NCBI RefSeq assembly: GCF_002269385.1
Contig: NZ_CP022957.1
Coordinates: forward strand, 1,421,001-1,485,000
Origin: Maribacter cobaltidurans
GTDB lineage: Bacteria; Bacteroidota; Bacteroidia; Flavobacteriales; Flavobacteriaceae
Length of the DNA stretch: 64,000 bases
Reading direction: 5' to 3'
Below the pieces are notes generated by a model that did not search any database, was not told where the DNA came from, and was given only the letters and a program-made list of their open reading frames with translations. Both the position numbers and the translations under genes were made by a program. Below, one piece after another: positions 1 to 8,888 of this stretch; within the stretch, counting starts at the first letter, position 1; each line of letters begins with the position of its first letter.

Positions 1-458
1 ATTGTGGAAGTATTGCCCTCTTTATCCAAAACCGTTGTAATCGATACATTCCCCTTGAACTCAACGGCAGTGACCTCTCTTTCAAATTCAATATCTACGC
101 CACGTTTCAATAGTTCATCCGTTAAGGTCTTATCGAATTCCGCTCTGGGAACCTGCCATGTCCAGTCCCATCCCTTGGTATGTTTTTTACTAAAATCAAA
201 CTCACAGACTTTGAGCCCCTGTAAAAATCGGGCACCGGTCTTTACTTCAAAACCCTTTTGCTTAAGGCAATCCAAAAGGCCAACGGCCTCAAAGTGATCC
301 ATACATCTAGGAATCAGGCTCTCCCCGATAACAAACCTTGGGAATTTGTTTTTCTCGACTACCTTCACTGAAAAGCCTTCGTTAAAAAGGTAGGAAGCAG
401 CCACGGATCCGGAAGGTCCGGCACCTATAACCAATACATCTATCTTTTCATTTTCCAT
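1..458 (-). CDS. FAD-dependent halogenase/monooxygenase-like protein (partial)
   Basis: The N-terminal 152 codons read leftward from an ATG at 458 and run off the window edge. The start of the protein is a Rossmann FAD-binding loop (VLVIGAGPSGS, about residues 9-19), followed by GESLIP near residue 45 and a VPRAEFDKTL segment near residue 105. These are hallmarks of the tryptophan-halogenase/geranylgeranyl-reductase-like flavoprotein superfamily. Flexirubin-type and related aryl polyene loci often carry such a gene, and some of these pigments are chlorinated, so ring halogenation or hydroxylation is a reasonable role (inference). The halogenase-specific WxWxIP motif would lie beyond the window, so halogenase and simple monooxygenase cannot be separated here. 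It is divergent from the main operon and shares its upstream region. Confidence 0.8.
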   Translation of the reverse strand, partial: MENEKIDVLVIGAGPSGSVAASYLFNEGFSVKVVEKNKFPRFVIGESLIPRCMDHFEAVGLLDCLKQKGFEVKTGARFLQGLKVCEFDFSKKHTKGWDWTWQVPRAEFDKTLTDELLKRGVDIEFEREVTAVEFKGNVSITTVLDKEGNTST

Positions 459-506
459 TGTAAGATGATTTCCTGAACAATCATGAACCTAATTCACTAA
501 TTATTT

Positions 507-514
507 TAAATTTG
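507..514 (+). promoter_or_regulatory. Putative Bacteroidota -7 box upstream of the pigment operon
   Basis: The sequence TAAATTTG fits the Bacteroidota -7 consensus TAnnTTTG and lies 68 bases before the tyrosine ammonia-lyase start, in the 123-bp divergent gap. I do not see a good TTG -33 element at the usual spacing, so this is a weak call. It is the only matching box in this gap on the + strand. If real it could drive the whole rightward run of about 30 genes. Confidence 0.35.
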
Positions 515-581
515 CCACTTAGGAAGGATGCTCATTTATAAAGACTAAGGTATTATTTAAACCTTATAGAATCAACCATAC

Positions 582-2117
582 ATGCCAGAAATTAAAGGAA
601 GTCTAGGAATAACAGATTTTTACGATGTAATTTTTGATCAAAAGTCGATCACACTTTCCAAAGAATTATTGGATACCGTGGAGAAAAGCCATAATTTCTT
701 AAAGGAATTCTCTAAAAACAAGGTTATCTACGGTGTAAATACAGGTTTTGGCCCTATGGCCCAATATAAGATCAAGGATTCAGAAACCTTGGATTTGCAA
801 TATAACCTTATTCGAAGTCACGCTTCGGGTACGGCAAACCCCATTGAACCCAAATATGTCAAAGCGGCTATGCTGGCCCGTTTAAATACTTTGAGTTTAG
901 GGAATTCCGGAGTTCATGTTTCCGTAATTACCGTTATGGCAGAACTACTAAATAAGGATATAATTCCCTTAATTTATGAACACGGAGGCGTAGGAGCCAG
1001 TGGCGATTTGGTTCAATTGGCGCATTTGGCTTTGGTACTGATAGGTGAAGGTGAGGTGTTTTATAAAGGAGTAAGAAGACCCACTGAAGAAGTTTTTAAA
1101 CAAGAAGGAATTGAGCCTATAAAGGTTGAGTTAAGGGAAGGTTTGGGCCTAATGAACGGAACTTCGGTAATGACCGGAATCGGAATAGTCAATACCATTT
1201 ATACCCGAAGATTGCTGGAATGGGCCATTTCATGCTCCTCGGCCATTAATGAAATTATGCAAGCCTATGATGACCATCTTTCCAGCGAGCTCAACGACAC
1301 CAAGAGGCATAGGGGGCAAAAGGAAATAGCCAGGGCCATGCGAAGCCATTTAAAGGATAGTACCTTGACCCGTAAGCGGGAGCACCATTTGTATAGCGAT
1401 AATAATGAAGTATCGGTTTTTGAGGAAAAGGTACAGGAGTACTACTCTATCCGTTGTGTTCCCCAAATTCTTGGACCAGTTTTGGACACCTTGAACGAAG
1501 TAGAAAGAATCCTAATAGAAGAGGTGAATTCCGCAAATGATAATCCTATCGTAAATGTGGAGAAAAAGCACGTATATCATGGTGGGAATTTTCATGGCGA
1601 CTATGTTTCCCTGGAAATGGATAAATTGAAAATCGTGGTCACTAAAATGAGTATGTTGGCGGAGCGACAATTAAACTATTTATTGAACTCCAAATTGAAC
1701 AATATCTTGCCTCCTTTTGTTAATTTAGGTACATTAGGATTAAATTTTGGAATGCAGGGAGTTCAATTTACTGCAACTTCGACCACAGCGGAAAATCAAA
1801 TGTTGTCCAATCCCATGTATGTCCACAGTATCCCGAACAACAACGATAATCAGGATATTGTAAGTATGGGCACCAATGCGGCCCTCATTACTAAAAAAGT
1901 GATCGAGAACGCTTTTGAGGTAGTTGCCATTGAAATGATAACGGTTGTCCAAGCCATCGAATACTTAGGAATGGCCGATAAAGTTTCCTCCAAAACCAAG
2001 ACAATGTACGATGCTATTCGTAAAATAGTTCCCCCATTCAAGGAGGATATTGTAATGTATCCCTTTGTAAATCAAGTTAAGAACTATATTATTAACCATC
2101 AAAACAAAAAATCATGA
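582..2117 (+). CDS. Tyrosine ammonia-lyase (aromatic amino acid lyase)
   Basis: Deaminates L-tyrosine to 4-coumarate, the aryl starter of flexirubin-type polyenes. The 511-residue protein has the MIO-forming Ala139-Ser140-Gly141 in GGVGASGDLVQLAH, the catalytic Tyr50 in the segment VIYGVNTGFGP, and the late motifs FGMQGVQFTATSTTAE and NNNDNQDIVSMG. The substrate-selectivity site reads RSHASG (78-83), which looks like the Ser-His pair of histidine ammonia-lyases. However, the whole protein closely follows, from memory, the characterised Flavobacterium johnsoniae TAL, which has the same RSH segment, and the pigment-cluster context also argues for tyrosine. It is the first gene of the rightward operon and overlaps the next gene by ATGA. 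Histidine ammonia-lyase activity is the main alternative. Confidence 0.9.
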   Translation: MPEIKGSLGITDFYDVIFDQKSITLSKELLDTVEKSHNFLKEFSKNKVIYGVNTGFGPMAQYKIKDSETLDLQYNLIRSHASGTANPIEPKYVKAAMLARLNTLSLGNSGVHVSVITVMAELLNKDIIPLIYEHGGVGASGDLVQLAHLALVLIGEGEVFYKGVRRPTEEVFKQEGIEPIKVELREGLGLMNGTSVMTGIGIVNTIYTRRLLEWAISCSSAINEIMQAYDDHLSSELNDTKRHRGQKEIARAMRSHLKDSTLTRKREHHLYSDNNEVSVFEEKVQEYYSIRCVPQILGPVLDTLNEVERILIEEVNSANDNPIVNVEKKHVYHGGNFHGDYVSLEMDKLKIVVTKMSMLAERQLNYLLNSKLNNILPPFVNLGTLGLNFGMQGVQFTATSTTAENQMLSNPMYVHSIPNNNDNQDIVSMGTNAALITKKVIENAFEVVAIEMITVVQAIEYLGMADKVSSKTKTMYDAIRKIVPPFKEDIVMYPFVNQVKNYIINHQNKKS

Positions 2118-3235
2118 AACGAATTTTAACACTATTATCATTATTTTTCTTTGTTCTTTCTTTTGGACAAGAGTTGGCCTTGGTTCGTGAGAACGACCTT
2201 TTTGGCTACATCAACACATCTGGCGAATATGCGATTCAACCACAATTCGAAGGCGCAAAAAACTTCTCAGAGGGGTATGCAGCCGTTGAAAAGGATAAAA
2301 TGTGGGGATATATCGACACCAAAGGGAATTGGGCCATTGAACCCACCTATGACAAGGTAAAATACTTCAATTCTGGTTATGCCCTGGTTTTAAAAGATGA
2401 TAGATGGAGGTATATAGACCCTACCGGAAAAGAACTGGAGGTGCCGTCAACGGAGAAGTTTTTCGATTTTGAGGAAGGTGTCGCCTTAATACGACAAGGC
2501 GATAAAATAGGACTGATTGGAACGGATGGCAAAATAGTTATGGAACCAACTTATGACGAGATAAAATCCTTTAGGGAGGGATATGCCAAAGTACGAAAAG
2601 GAGAATTATGGGGTATGGTCAACGACAAGGGCAAGGTCGTAATTCCAGTTGAATATGAGGAAATTGGAAATACTTGGAACGAATCTGGGGTTTATGGTAA
2701 AAAAGGTGACAGTTTTGGTATAATACATAACGGTTCCTTCAACGTTATCGATGGAGCCGATAAGGTCTGGAACTTTCATGGAAACTCTGGTCTAACCTAT
2801 GCCAGAAAGGATAAAATGACAGGTTTTGTAAATTCCAAAGGGGAATGGGTTATTCAACCTATCTATAAAAAAGCAAGGGCATTTTCCAATGGACTGGCAC
2901 CTGTAGCAGAAAACAAGGAGTGGGGTTTCATAAACAAGGAAGGAAAAATAGTTATCGATTTTCAATACAGGGACGCAGAAGTGTTCTCCGAAAATGGTCT
3001 GGCGCCTGTAAAAGATAAAGATTGGGGTTTTATTGACACCAGCGGAAACCTTATTATTCCCATGGAATACGATATTACCGCGGGGCTGGCTTTTTTAGCT
3101 GGAAATAATGACAAAGGTTTTATAGGGGATTATGCCCGCTTAAAATCAAAGGAAGGCTGGGGCTTCTTTAATGCCAAAGGCGAGCTTTTAGGGAACAAAT
3201 GGTATCAAAACGCAGAGCCTTTTGTAAAAAACTAA
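2114..3235 (+). CDS. Secreted WG-repeat protein
   Basis: A 373-residue protein with an N-terminal signal peptide (hydrophobic residues about 4-17, ending SFGQ). The rest is built from about nine WG-type repeats of the form GYID..G.W.I.P.YD.a..F..GyA.V (examples WGYIDTKGNWAIEPTYDK, WGFINKEGKIVIDFQY, WGFIDTSGNLIIPMEY). Such repeats form beta-rich surface or periplasmic scaffolds; no enzymatic role is known. It starts inside the stop of the ammonia-lyase gene (ATGA) and is followed 13 bases later by the ketoreductase, so it is embedded in the pigment operon. Whether it serves pigment export or is only a passenger cannot be told from sequence. Confidence 0.85.
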   Translation: MKRILTLLSLFFFVLSFGQELALVRENDLFGYINTSGEYAIQPQFEGAKNFSEGYAAVEKDKMWGYIDTKGNWAIEPTYDKVKYFNSGYALVLKDDRWRYIDPTGKELEVPSTEKFFDFEEGVALIRQGDKIGLIGTDGKIVMEPTYDEIKSFREGYAKVRKGELWGMVNDKGKVVIPVEYEEIGNTWNESGVYGKKGDSFGIIHNGSFNVIDGADKVWNFHGNSGLTYARKDKMTGFVNSKGEWVIQPIYKKARAFSNGLAPVAENKEWGFINKEGKIVIDFQYRDAEVFSENGLAPVKDKDWGFIDTSGNLIIPMEYDITAGLAFLAGNNDKGFIGDYARLKSKEGWGFFNAKGELLGNKWYQNAEPFVKN

Positions 3236-3248
3236 CATAATTTCTTTA

Positions 3249-3995
3249 ATGGGAAAAGAAAAAATAAAATACGCATTGGTCACTGGCGGATCTAGAGGTA
3301 TTGGTAGGGCAGTTTGTGTGCAGCTTGCCAAAGATTTGGATTATAAGCTTTTGATAAATTATAACAGCAATAAAGAAGCTGCAGAGGAAACCCTATCAAT
3401 GGTAAAGGAAGTGGGTGGTTCCGGAGAAATACTACAGTTCAATGTTACGGATTTTGATGTAGTACAGGAGACCTTGGATAATTGGCATACAAAAAATAAG
3501 AATGCAGTGATTGAAGTATTGGTCAACAATGCCGGAATAAAAAAAGATGGCCTTTTTATGTGGATGCCAAAGGAAGATTGGTCCTCCGTTATCAATACCA
3601 GTTTAAATGGTTTTTTTAACGTTACCAATGCTCTCATTCAAAAATTACTCACAAATAGGTACGGCAGGATCATAAATATTGTATCTGTATCTGGACTCAA
3701 AGGAACTCCGGGTCAAACCAATTACTCCGCCGCCAAAAGTGCGGTAATCGGTGCCACAAAAGCCTTAGCGCAAGAAGTCGCTAAAAGAAAAGTCACTGTA
3801 AATGCGGTAGCTCCCGGATTTATTGAGACCGATATGACCGAAGAATTGGATGAAACGGAACTTAAAAAAATGATTCCCGTCAATAGATTCGGCAAACCTG
3901 AAGAAGTAGCCCACGTAGTTTCATTTTTGGCTTCGGACAAAACATCTTATATTACCGGCGAAGTAATAAATATTAACGGAGGTATTTATTCTTGA
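3249..3995 (+). CDS. fabG: 3-oxoacyl-ACP reductase, FabG-like (SDR)
   Basis: NADPH-dependent reduction of the beta-keto group during polyene chain building. The 248-residue SDR shows the cofactor loop TGGSRGIGRAV (about 12-22), NNAG (about 93-96), catalytic Ser in VSVSGLKG, YSAAK (Tyr and Lys about 158-162), and the FabG-type ending YITGEVININGGIYS. It lies 16 bases before a ketosynthase gene in the same operon, matching the ketoreductase of aryl polyene pathways. A housekeeping fatty-acid role is less likely given the location. Confidence 0.9.
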   Translation: MGKEKIKYALVTGGSRGIGRAVCVQLAKDLDYKLLINYNSNKEAAEETLSMVKEVGGSGEILQFNVTDFDVVQETLDNWHTKNKNAVIEVLVNNAGIKKDGLFMWMPKEDWSSVINTSLNGFFNVTNALIQKLLTNRYGRIINIVSVSGLKGTPGQTNYSAAKSAVIGATKALAQEVAKRKVTVNAVAPGFIETDMTEELDETELKKMIPVNRFGKPEEVAHVVSFLASDKTSYITGEVININGGIYS

Positions 3996-4011
3996 GCAAA
4001 AGAAGAGGTTG

Positions 4012-5238
4012 ATGAAGCGAGTCGTAATTACGGGTATGGGCATTTATTCTTGTATAGGCAAGAATCTAGAAGAAGTTAAAAACTCACTGTATTTAGGCAA
4101 ATCGGGTATTGGCATAGACCCAGTTAGGACCGAATTTGGATTTAGGTCCCCATTAACGGGTATTGTTGAGGACCCCGACTTAAAAAAAATGCTTTCCCGA
4201 AGGCAAAGGATAAGTATGGGCGAGGAGAGCAGGTATGCCTTTATGGCTACTATGGAAGCCATGCAAAACGCCAGGATATCCGAGGATTTTTTTGAAAGTA
4301 ATGAGGTAGGTATCATATACGGCAACGATAGCACCGCATTGTCCGTGGTTGAATCCATAGATGTCATCAAGGAAAAAAAGGATACAACCCTGGTAGGATC
4401 GGGAGCTATTTTTAAGGCGATGAACTCAACGGTGACCATGAACCTTTCCACCATTTTCAAACTTAGAGGCATCAATCTAACCTTAAGTGCCGCCTGTGCC
4501 AGTGGATCGCACTCGATTGGATTGGCCTACCATTTAATAAAAAGTGGATTACAGGACTGCATAATTGCCGGGGGTGCACAGGAGACGAATCACATTTCCA
4601 TGGCAAGTTTTGATGGTTTGGGCGTATTTGGAATGCGTCCCGAAGAACCTACCCTAGCCTCTAGACCTTTTGATAAAGACCGAAACGGTCTCATTCCCAG
4701 TGGAGGCGGTGCCACTGTTATATTAGAAAGTTATGACAACGCCGTTAAAAGAGGTGCTCATATTCTAGGTGAGGTCATTGGTTATGGTTTTTCCTCTAAT
4801 GGGGATCACATTTCCACTCCCAATGTCGATGGACCCGCAAGGGCCATGAAAAAAGCATTAGTTGACGCGAACATGGATGCAAAGTCCATTGATTATATAA
4901 ATGCCCATGCAACTTCAACTCCCGTTGGGGATGCAAATGAGGCCAAGGCACTTTTTGAAGTATTCGGAAAAAGTTCACCTGTTATCAGTTCTACCAAATC
5001 CATGACCGGACATGAATGTTGGATGGCCGGTGCAAGTGAAGTTATCTATTCCATGCTCATGATGCAACATGGCTTTATTGCACCAAACATTAATCTGGAA
5101 AACCCCGACGAAGACTCTGCTAAACTAAACCTTACGAACAAAACGTTAGATAAAAAAATTGATGTATTTTTGTCCAATTCATTTGGGTTTGGCGGGACCA
5201 ACTCCGCTCTTATTGTAAAAAATCTTGACCAAAAATGA
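4012..5238 (+). CDS. Beta-ketoacyl-ACP synthase (KAS I/II type), copy 1
   Basis: Condensing enzyme for chain elongation. It has the full Cys-His-His triad: Cys162 in SAACASGSHS, His299 in NAHATSTPVGD and His334 in SMTGHECWMAG, and it ends with SNSFGFGGTN, the glycine-rich loop of the family. About 408 residues, normal length. I chose the ATG at 4012, three bases after a possible TTG, with AAGAGG just upstream. It overlaps the ACP gene behind it (ATGATG at 5235), implying coupled translation of synthase and carrier. Which chain (polyene or alkyl) it serves cannot be decided from sequence. Confidence 0.9.
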   Translation: MKRVVITGMGIYSCIGKNLEEVKNSLYLGKSGIGIDPVRTEFGFRSPLTGIVEDPDLKKMLSRRQRISMGEESRYAFMATMEAMQNARISEDFFESNEVGIIYGNDSTALSVVESIDVIKEKKDTTLVGSGAIFKAMNSTVTMNLSTIFKLRGINLTLSAACASGSHSIGLAYHLIKSGLQDCIIAGGAQETNHISMASFDGLGVFGMRPEEPTLASRPFDKDRNGLIPSGGGATVILESYDNAVKRGAHILGEVIGYGFSSNGDHISTPNVDGPARAMKKALVDANMDAKSIDYINAHATSTPVGDANEAKALFEVFGKSSPVISSTKSMTGHECWMAGASEVIYSMLMMQHGFIAPNINLENPDEDSAKLNLTNKTLDKKIDVFLSNSFGFGGTNSALIVKNLDQK

Positions 5239-5480
5239 TGACCAAACAAACCATAATCGAGAAGATCAACGATTTCTTGATCGAAGACTTTGAAGTAGAG
5301 GAGGAAGAATTGGAACCCAGTGCAAATCTAAAGGACACCATAGGTTTGGACAGTTTGGATTTTGTAGATTTAGTGGTTGCCGTAGAGAGCAATTTTGGAG
5401 TTAAATTGGTAGGTGAGGACTTCGTTGGTGTTACTACATTACAGGACTTCTATAATCTTATTGACAGAAAACTGGGTTAA
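5235..5480 (+). CDS. Acyl carrier protein 1
   Basis: An 81-residue acidic four-helix carrier protein. Phosphopantetheine would be attached to Ser40 in the motif GLDSLDFVDLV. A stretch of glutamates (VEEEEL) precedes it. It overlaps the ketosynthase stop and lies directly before the LpxL-like acyltransferase and darA/darB. This resembles the small carrier protein (darC) that accompanies dialkylresorcinol genes, so it may serve the DAR branch (inference from position). A second ACP lies at 16058. Confidence 0.92.
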   Translation: MMTKQTIIEKINDFLIEDFEVEEEELEPSANLKDTIGLDSLDFVDLVVAVESNFGVKLVGEDFVGVTTLQDFYNLIDRKLG

Positions 5481-5504
5481 AAACAATCCTTAGAATTTAG
5501 ATGA

Positions 5505-6392
5505 ATGGCGACTGAGTGGGAAGGAAAATCTAAAGGCACCGTCCTAGGCTATAAGCTATACATTTTTTTCCTCAACACTTTTGGATTGGGAACTGCATAT
5601 TTTATACTGCGGTTCGTGGTGTTTTATTACTTTTTGTTTTCTTTTAAGAGTTCAAGGGGCATTTACTATTATTTCAAAAGAAGACTTAAGTACTCAACTT
5701 CAAAAAGTATTGCCTCTATATATAAGAGTTACTATATGTTGGGAAGGGTACTAACGGATAGGGTAGCAATTTCTACCAGTTTCAGGGACAAGTACAACTA
5801 TACCCATGATGGTATTGAACATATAGACCATCTGTTACAACAAAATAAAGGAGGAATTCTTATAAGTGGCCATATTGGAAATTTTGAGGTTTCCCATTAT
5901 TTTTTGGAAAATAGATATTCGATATCAAAAATTTTTATGGTTACTACACATGCGGAACATGAGAACATAAAAGAATACATGGATGGGATAGTAGCAAAGT
6001 CATCTATGGAGTTTATAGTCGTACAGGAAGATATGTCGCATATTTTTGAAATTCACGCTGCGTTAGACCAAGGAGGGTTGGTGGTCTTTACGGGGGACCG
6101 TTACCTGCCAGGGTCCAAAACCCTAAAACAGGATTTTTTGGGGGCCGAGGCCGATTTTCCACTAGGACCATATCTTTTGGCCACGAGGTTAAAGGTTCCT
6201 GTACTCTTTGTCTATGTGATGAAAGGCCCTAAAAAAGAATACCACCTCTATGCTAAAAAGGCCATAGCCAAAGCTAGGGACCCGCAGGCTCTGCTGAAGG
6301 AATTCACACAAAGTATGGAATGGATATTAAAAAAATACCCGCTTCAATGGTTTAATTATTTCGATTTTTGGAAAGACGGTCTTAAGAAATGA
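5505..6392 (+). CDS. LpxL-like lysophospholipid/lipid A-type acyltransferase
   Basis: A 295-residue membrane-associated acyltransferase. An N-terminal hydrophobic segment (about 17-45) is followed by the HX4E active-site motif GHIGNFE (His123, Glu128) and the downstream GDRYLPGSKT block typical of LpxL/HtrB-type enzymes. These transfer an acyl chain from ACP to a hydroxyl group. In this operon it is a good candidate for esterifying the aryl-polyene acid to the resorcinol or for anchoring the product to a carrier (inference). Its stop overlaps the darA start by 4 bases. Confidence 0.82.
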   Translation: MATEWEGKSKGTVLGYKLYIFFLNTFGLGTAYFILRFVVFYYFLFSFKSSRGIYYYFKRRLKYSTSKSIASIYKSYYMLGRVLTDRVAISTSFRDKYNYTHDGIEHIDHLLQQNKGGILISGHIGNFEVSHYFLENRYSISKIFMVTTHAEHENIKEYMDGIVAKSSMEFIVVQEDMSHIFEIHAALDQGGLVVFTGDRYLPGSKTLKQDFLGAEADFPLGPYLLATRLKVPVLFVYVMKGPKKEYHLYAKKAIAKARDPQALLKEFTQSMEWILKKYPLQWFNYFDFWKDGLKK

Positions 6393-7318
6393 AAGAAGTT
6401 TTAATTATATACTATTCGCAGACCGGTCAATTATTATCCATATTGGAAAATATGGCAACGAAAATTGAGGGAAATGATGTGAATATCACCTATTTTGAAA
6501 TTATTCCCAAACCAAAATATGAGTTTCCTTGGGAAAAAGAAAAATTTTATGACTCCTTTCCAGAGTCCTTCCTTCAGATACCAAGTGATTACGAACTGCC
6601 CGCCAAGCATATTTTAGACAAAAAATATGATTTGGTAATATTAGGGTATCAGGTTTGGTTCTTAACTCCATCCATACCTATTAACACCTTTCTTAAGTCA
6701 GAAACTTCGAAAGCCCTTTTGAAAGAGACACCTGTTGTCACCGTGGTCGCTTGTAGAAATATGTGGATCATGGCGCAAGAGAAAATGAAAAAGCTGTTAA
6801 AAGATGTTGAGGCAAATTTGGTAGGTCACATAGCCTTGGTCGATAGAAACATAAATCATATCAGTGTAATCACCATTTCACATTGGATGTTCTCCGGGAG
6901 AAAGGACCGTTATCTCGGTATTTTCCCTAAACCAGGTGTTTCAGAAAAGGATATACAAAATGCGGAAAGGTTTGGGACTCCTATAAAAAAGGCTCTTATG
7001 GACAATGAATTTGGGACACTTCAGAACCAAATTCTAGCTTTGGGCGGAGTTAAGGTTAATCCGTTTTTAATTATGACGGATAAGCGGGGAAACGTACTTT
7101 TCTCCAAATGGGCAAACCATATTATTAAGAAAGGAGCACCCGGAAATCCTAAACGCTTAAAATGGATTGGTTTCTTCAAGATTTATTTGTTATTTGCCAT
7201 TTGGGTCATAGCTCCTATAGTTTTTATCGTATTTTTGCTGACTTATTTGCCTAGCTACAACCGAAGAAGAAAAGATAAAATCTATTATTCTTCGGTTGCG
7301 TTAAAAGAGAATGAATGA
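6389..7318 (+). CDS. darA: DarA-like dialkylresorcinol biosynthesis protein
   Basis: A 309-residue protein with a flavodoxin-like N-terminus (VLIIYYSQTGQLLSILE, residues 4-20) and a C-terminal membrane segment (about 268-290) followed by a basic tail. It matches what is annotated as the dialkylresorcinol condensing enzyme DarA, which works with DarB to form the aromatic ring of 2,5-dialkylresorcinols. The gene is sandwiched with 4-base overlaps between the acyltransferase and darB, the standard darA-darB order in flexirubin loci. The exact chemistry, possibly oxidation/aromatisation by a flavin-type fold, is not shown by the sequence. Confidence 0.85.
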   Translation: MKEVLIIYYSQTGQLLSILENMATKIEGNDVNITYFEIIPKPKYEFPWEKEKFYDSFPESFLQIPSDYELPAKHILDKKYDLVILGYQVWFLTPSIPINTFLKSETSKALLKETPVVTVVACRNMWIMAQEKMKKLLKDVEANLVGHIALVDRNINHISVITISHWMFSGRKDRYLGIFPKPGVSEKDIQNAERFGTPIKKALMDNEFGTLQNQILALGGVKVNPFLIMTDKRGNVLFSKWANHIIKKGAPGNPKRLKWIGFFKIYLLFAIWVIAPIVFIVFLLTYLPSYNRRRKDKIYYSSVALKENE

Positions 7319-8448
7319 AGGACGTATTTATAACTAAAATCGCCAAATTTTTACCTAACAAACCAATTTCCAATGAGGAAATGGAGGAAAAACTGGGAGT
7401 TATTAATGGGAAAGCTTCCAAGGCTAGGCGTGTAGTTTTAAGAAACAATCAGATAAAACAAAGATACTATGCCATTGATGAGCATGGCAATACCACACAT
7501 AATAATGCGCAATTAACGAAGGAAGTTGTAGAAAAACTCTGCGATGAAAACTTTAAGACCAAGGATATTCAACTTTTATCTTGTGGCACTTCCAGTCCTG
7601 ACCAAATTCTACCCTCCCATGCCGCCATGGTACATGGATACTTGAAAAACGGAAACATGGAAATCAACTCCCCTTCCGGGGCGTGTTGTTCGGGAATGAA
7701 CGCACTGAAATATGGTTTTCTTTCGGTGATGACAGAGCAGGTACAGAATGCCGTTTGCGCAGGCTCGGAGCGTACTTCTTCATGGATGAAAAGTGATGTG
7801 TTCGAAAATGAGGTAGAACACTTGAAAGACTTGGAAGACAATCCAATATTGGCTTTTAATAAAGAATTTTTGCGATGGATGCTTTCCGATGGTGCAGGAG
7901 CCGTTCTTTTGGAAGGCGAACCAAACGGTCCAAACCCATTAAAGATAGAGTGGATGGATGGTTATTCCTATGCCTTTGAAATGGACGCCTGTATGTATGC
8001 CGGGGCGGAAAAAAAAGAGGATGGTAACTTAAAACCTTGGAGCGAGTTCCCTGCGGATGAATGGGGAAAAAAGGCCTTGTTCGCCATGAAACAGGATACC
8101 AGATTATTAGGTGCCAACATTTTGGTAAAAGGGGTGGACAGCCTTAAGCAGGCCTACGCAAAGCATGGAATTGGCCCGGAAGATGTGGACTATTACCTAC
8201 CACATATTTCTTCCTACTATTTTAAGGAAGGTCTCTATAACGAAATGGAAAAACAGGGTGTACCCATGCCTTGGGAAAAATGGTTTTTAAACCTTGAACA
8301 TATCGGTAATATTGGTGCCGCCTCAATATATGTGATGCTAGAAGAATTAGTAGCTTCGGGCAAACTGAAAAAAGGAGATAAGATTCTATTACATGTACCG
8401 GAAAGCGCACGTTTTTCATATATGTACGCTTACCTAACCGTTTGTTAA
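7315..8448 (+). CDS. darB: DarB, KAS III-type dialkylresorcinol synthase
   Basis: A 377-residue FabH-like ketosynthase. The likely nucleophile is Cys125 in SGACCSGMNALKYG; the second half supplies His in LPHISSYY and Asn in EHIGNIGAAS, together the Cys-His-Asn triad. DarB condenses and cyclises two beta-keto acyl intermediates to the cyclohexenone precursor of 2,5-dialkylresorcinols. The start overlaps darA by ATGA and the stop abuts the next ATG, so the pair is clearly co-translated. The double cysteine at 124-125 leaves some doubt over which is the nucleophile. Confidence 0.9.
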   Translation: MKDVFITKIAKFLPNKPISNEEMEEKLGVINGKASKARRVVLRNNQIKQRYYAIDEHGNTTHNNAQLTKEVVEKLCDENFKTKDIQLLSCGTSSPDQILPSHAAMVHGYLKNGNMEINSPSGACCSGMNALKYGFLSVMTEQVQNAVCAGSERTSSWMKSDVFENEVEHLKDLEDNPILAFNKEFLRWMLSDGAGAVLLEGEPNGPNPLKIEWMDGYSYAFEMDACMYAGAEKKEDGNLKPWSEFPADEWGKKALFAMKQDTRLLGANILVKGVDSLKQAYAKHGIGPEDVDYYLPHISSYYFKEGLYNEMEKQGVPMPWEKWFLNLEHIGNIGAASIYVMLEELVASGKLKKGDKILLHVPESARFSYMYAYLTVC

Positions 8449-8883
8449 ATGAAATTGGTACAGCCACCTATAACCAATTTGGATTTTGTAATCAATCTGA
8501 TTCCACAGAAAGAACCTTTTGTTATGGTGGACAAGCTATATCAGTTCTCTGAAGATAAAATTGTCTCTGGCCTTACGATACAGGAAAATAACCTTTTTTG
8601 TTTTGAAAATATTTTTTTGGAGCCTGGACTTATAGAAAATATGGCCCAAACGGTGGCCATGCACAAGGGCTACACCTATTACTTAAAAAACGAACCTGCT
8701 CCAGTTGGTTATATTGGCGCTATAAAAAAAGTAGAAATCTTTGACCTTCCCAAACTGGGCTCGGAGCTGCTTACCACGGTTACTATTTTGCACGACATCA
8801 TGGGTGTTACCTTGGTAGAGGCTAAAGTAGAATGTGAGGAAAAATTGATTGCAATTAGCGAAATTAAAACGGCCTTAGCCTAA
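8449..8883 (+). CDS. Hotdog-fold 3-hydroxyacyl-ACP dehydratase-like protein 1
   Basis: A 144-residue single hotdog domain resembling FabZ. It contains LIPQKEPFVMVDKLY and the helix EPGLIENMAQTVAMHKGY, where Glu of IEN stands at the catalytic Glu/Asp position. The usual FabZ HxxxxGHFP histidine segment is altered (FLEPGLIEN). Along with the next gene it forms a tandem pair of dehydratases that could act as a heterodimer in making the all-trans double bonds (inference). Start abuts the darB stop. Confidence 0.8.
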   Translation: MKLVQPPITNLDFVINLIPQKEPFVMVDKLYQFSEDKIVSGLTIQENNLFCFENIFLEPGLIENMAQTVAMHKGYTYYLKNEPAPVGYIGAIKKVEIFDLPKLGSELLTTVTILHDIMGVTLVEAKVECEEKLIAISEIKTALA

Positions 8884-8888
8884 AAAAC

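Noticed and set aside
150..190. WDWTWQVP segment in the edge flavoenzyme as the halogenase WxWxIP motif
   Set aside because: It lies near residue 100, where the related non-halogenase flavoproteins have a W.VPR..FD pattern. The true halogenase motif lies much later in the protein.
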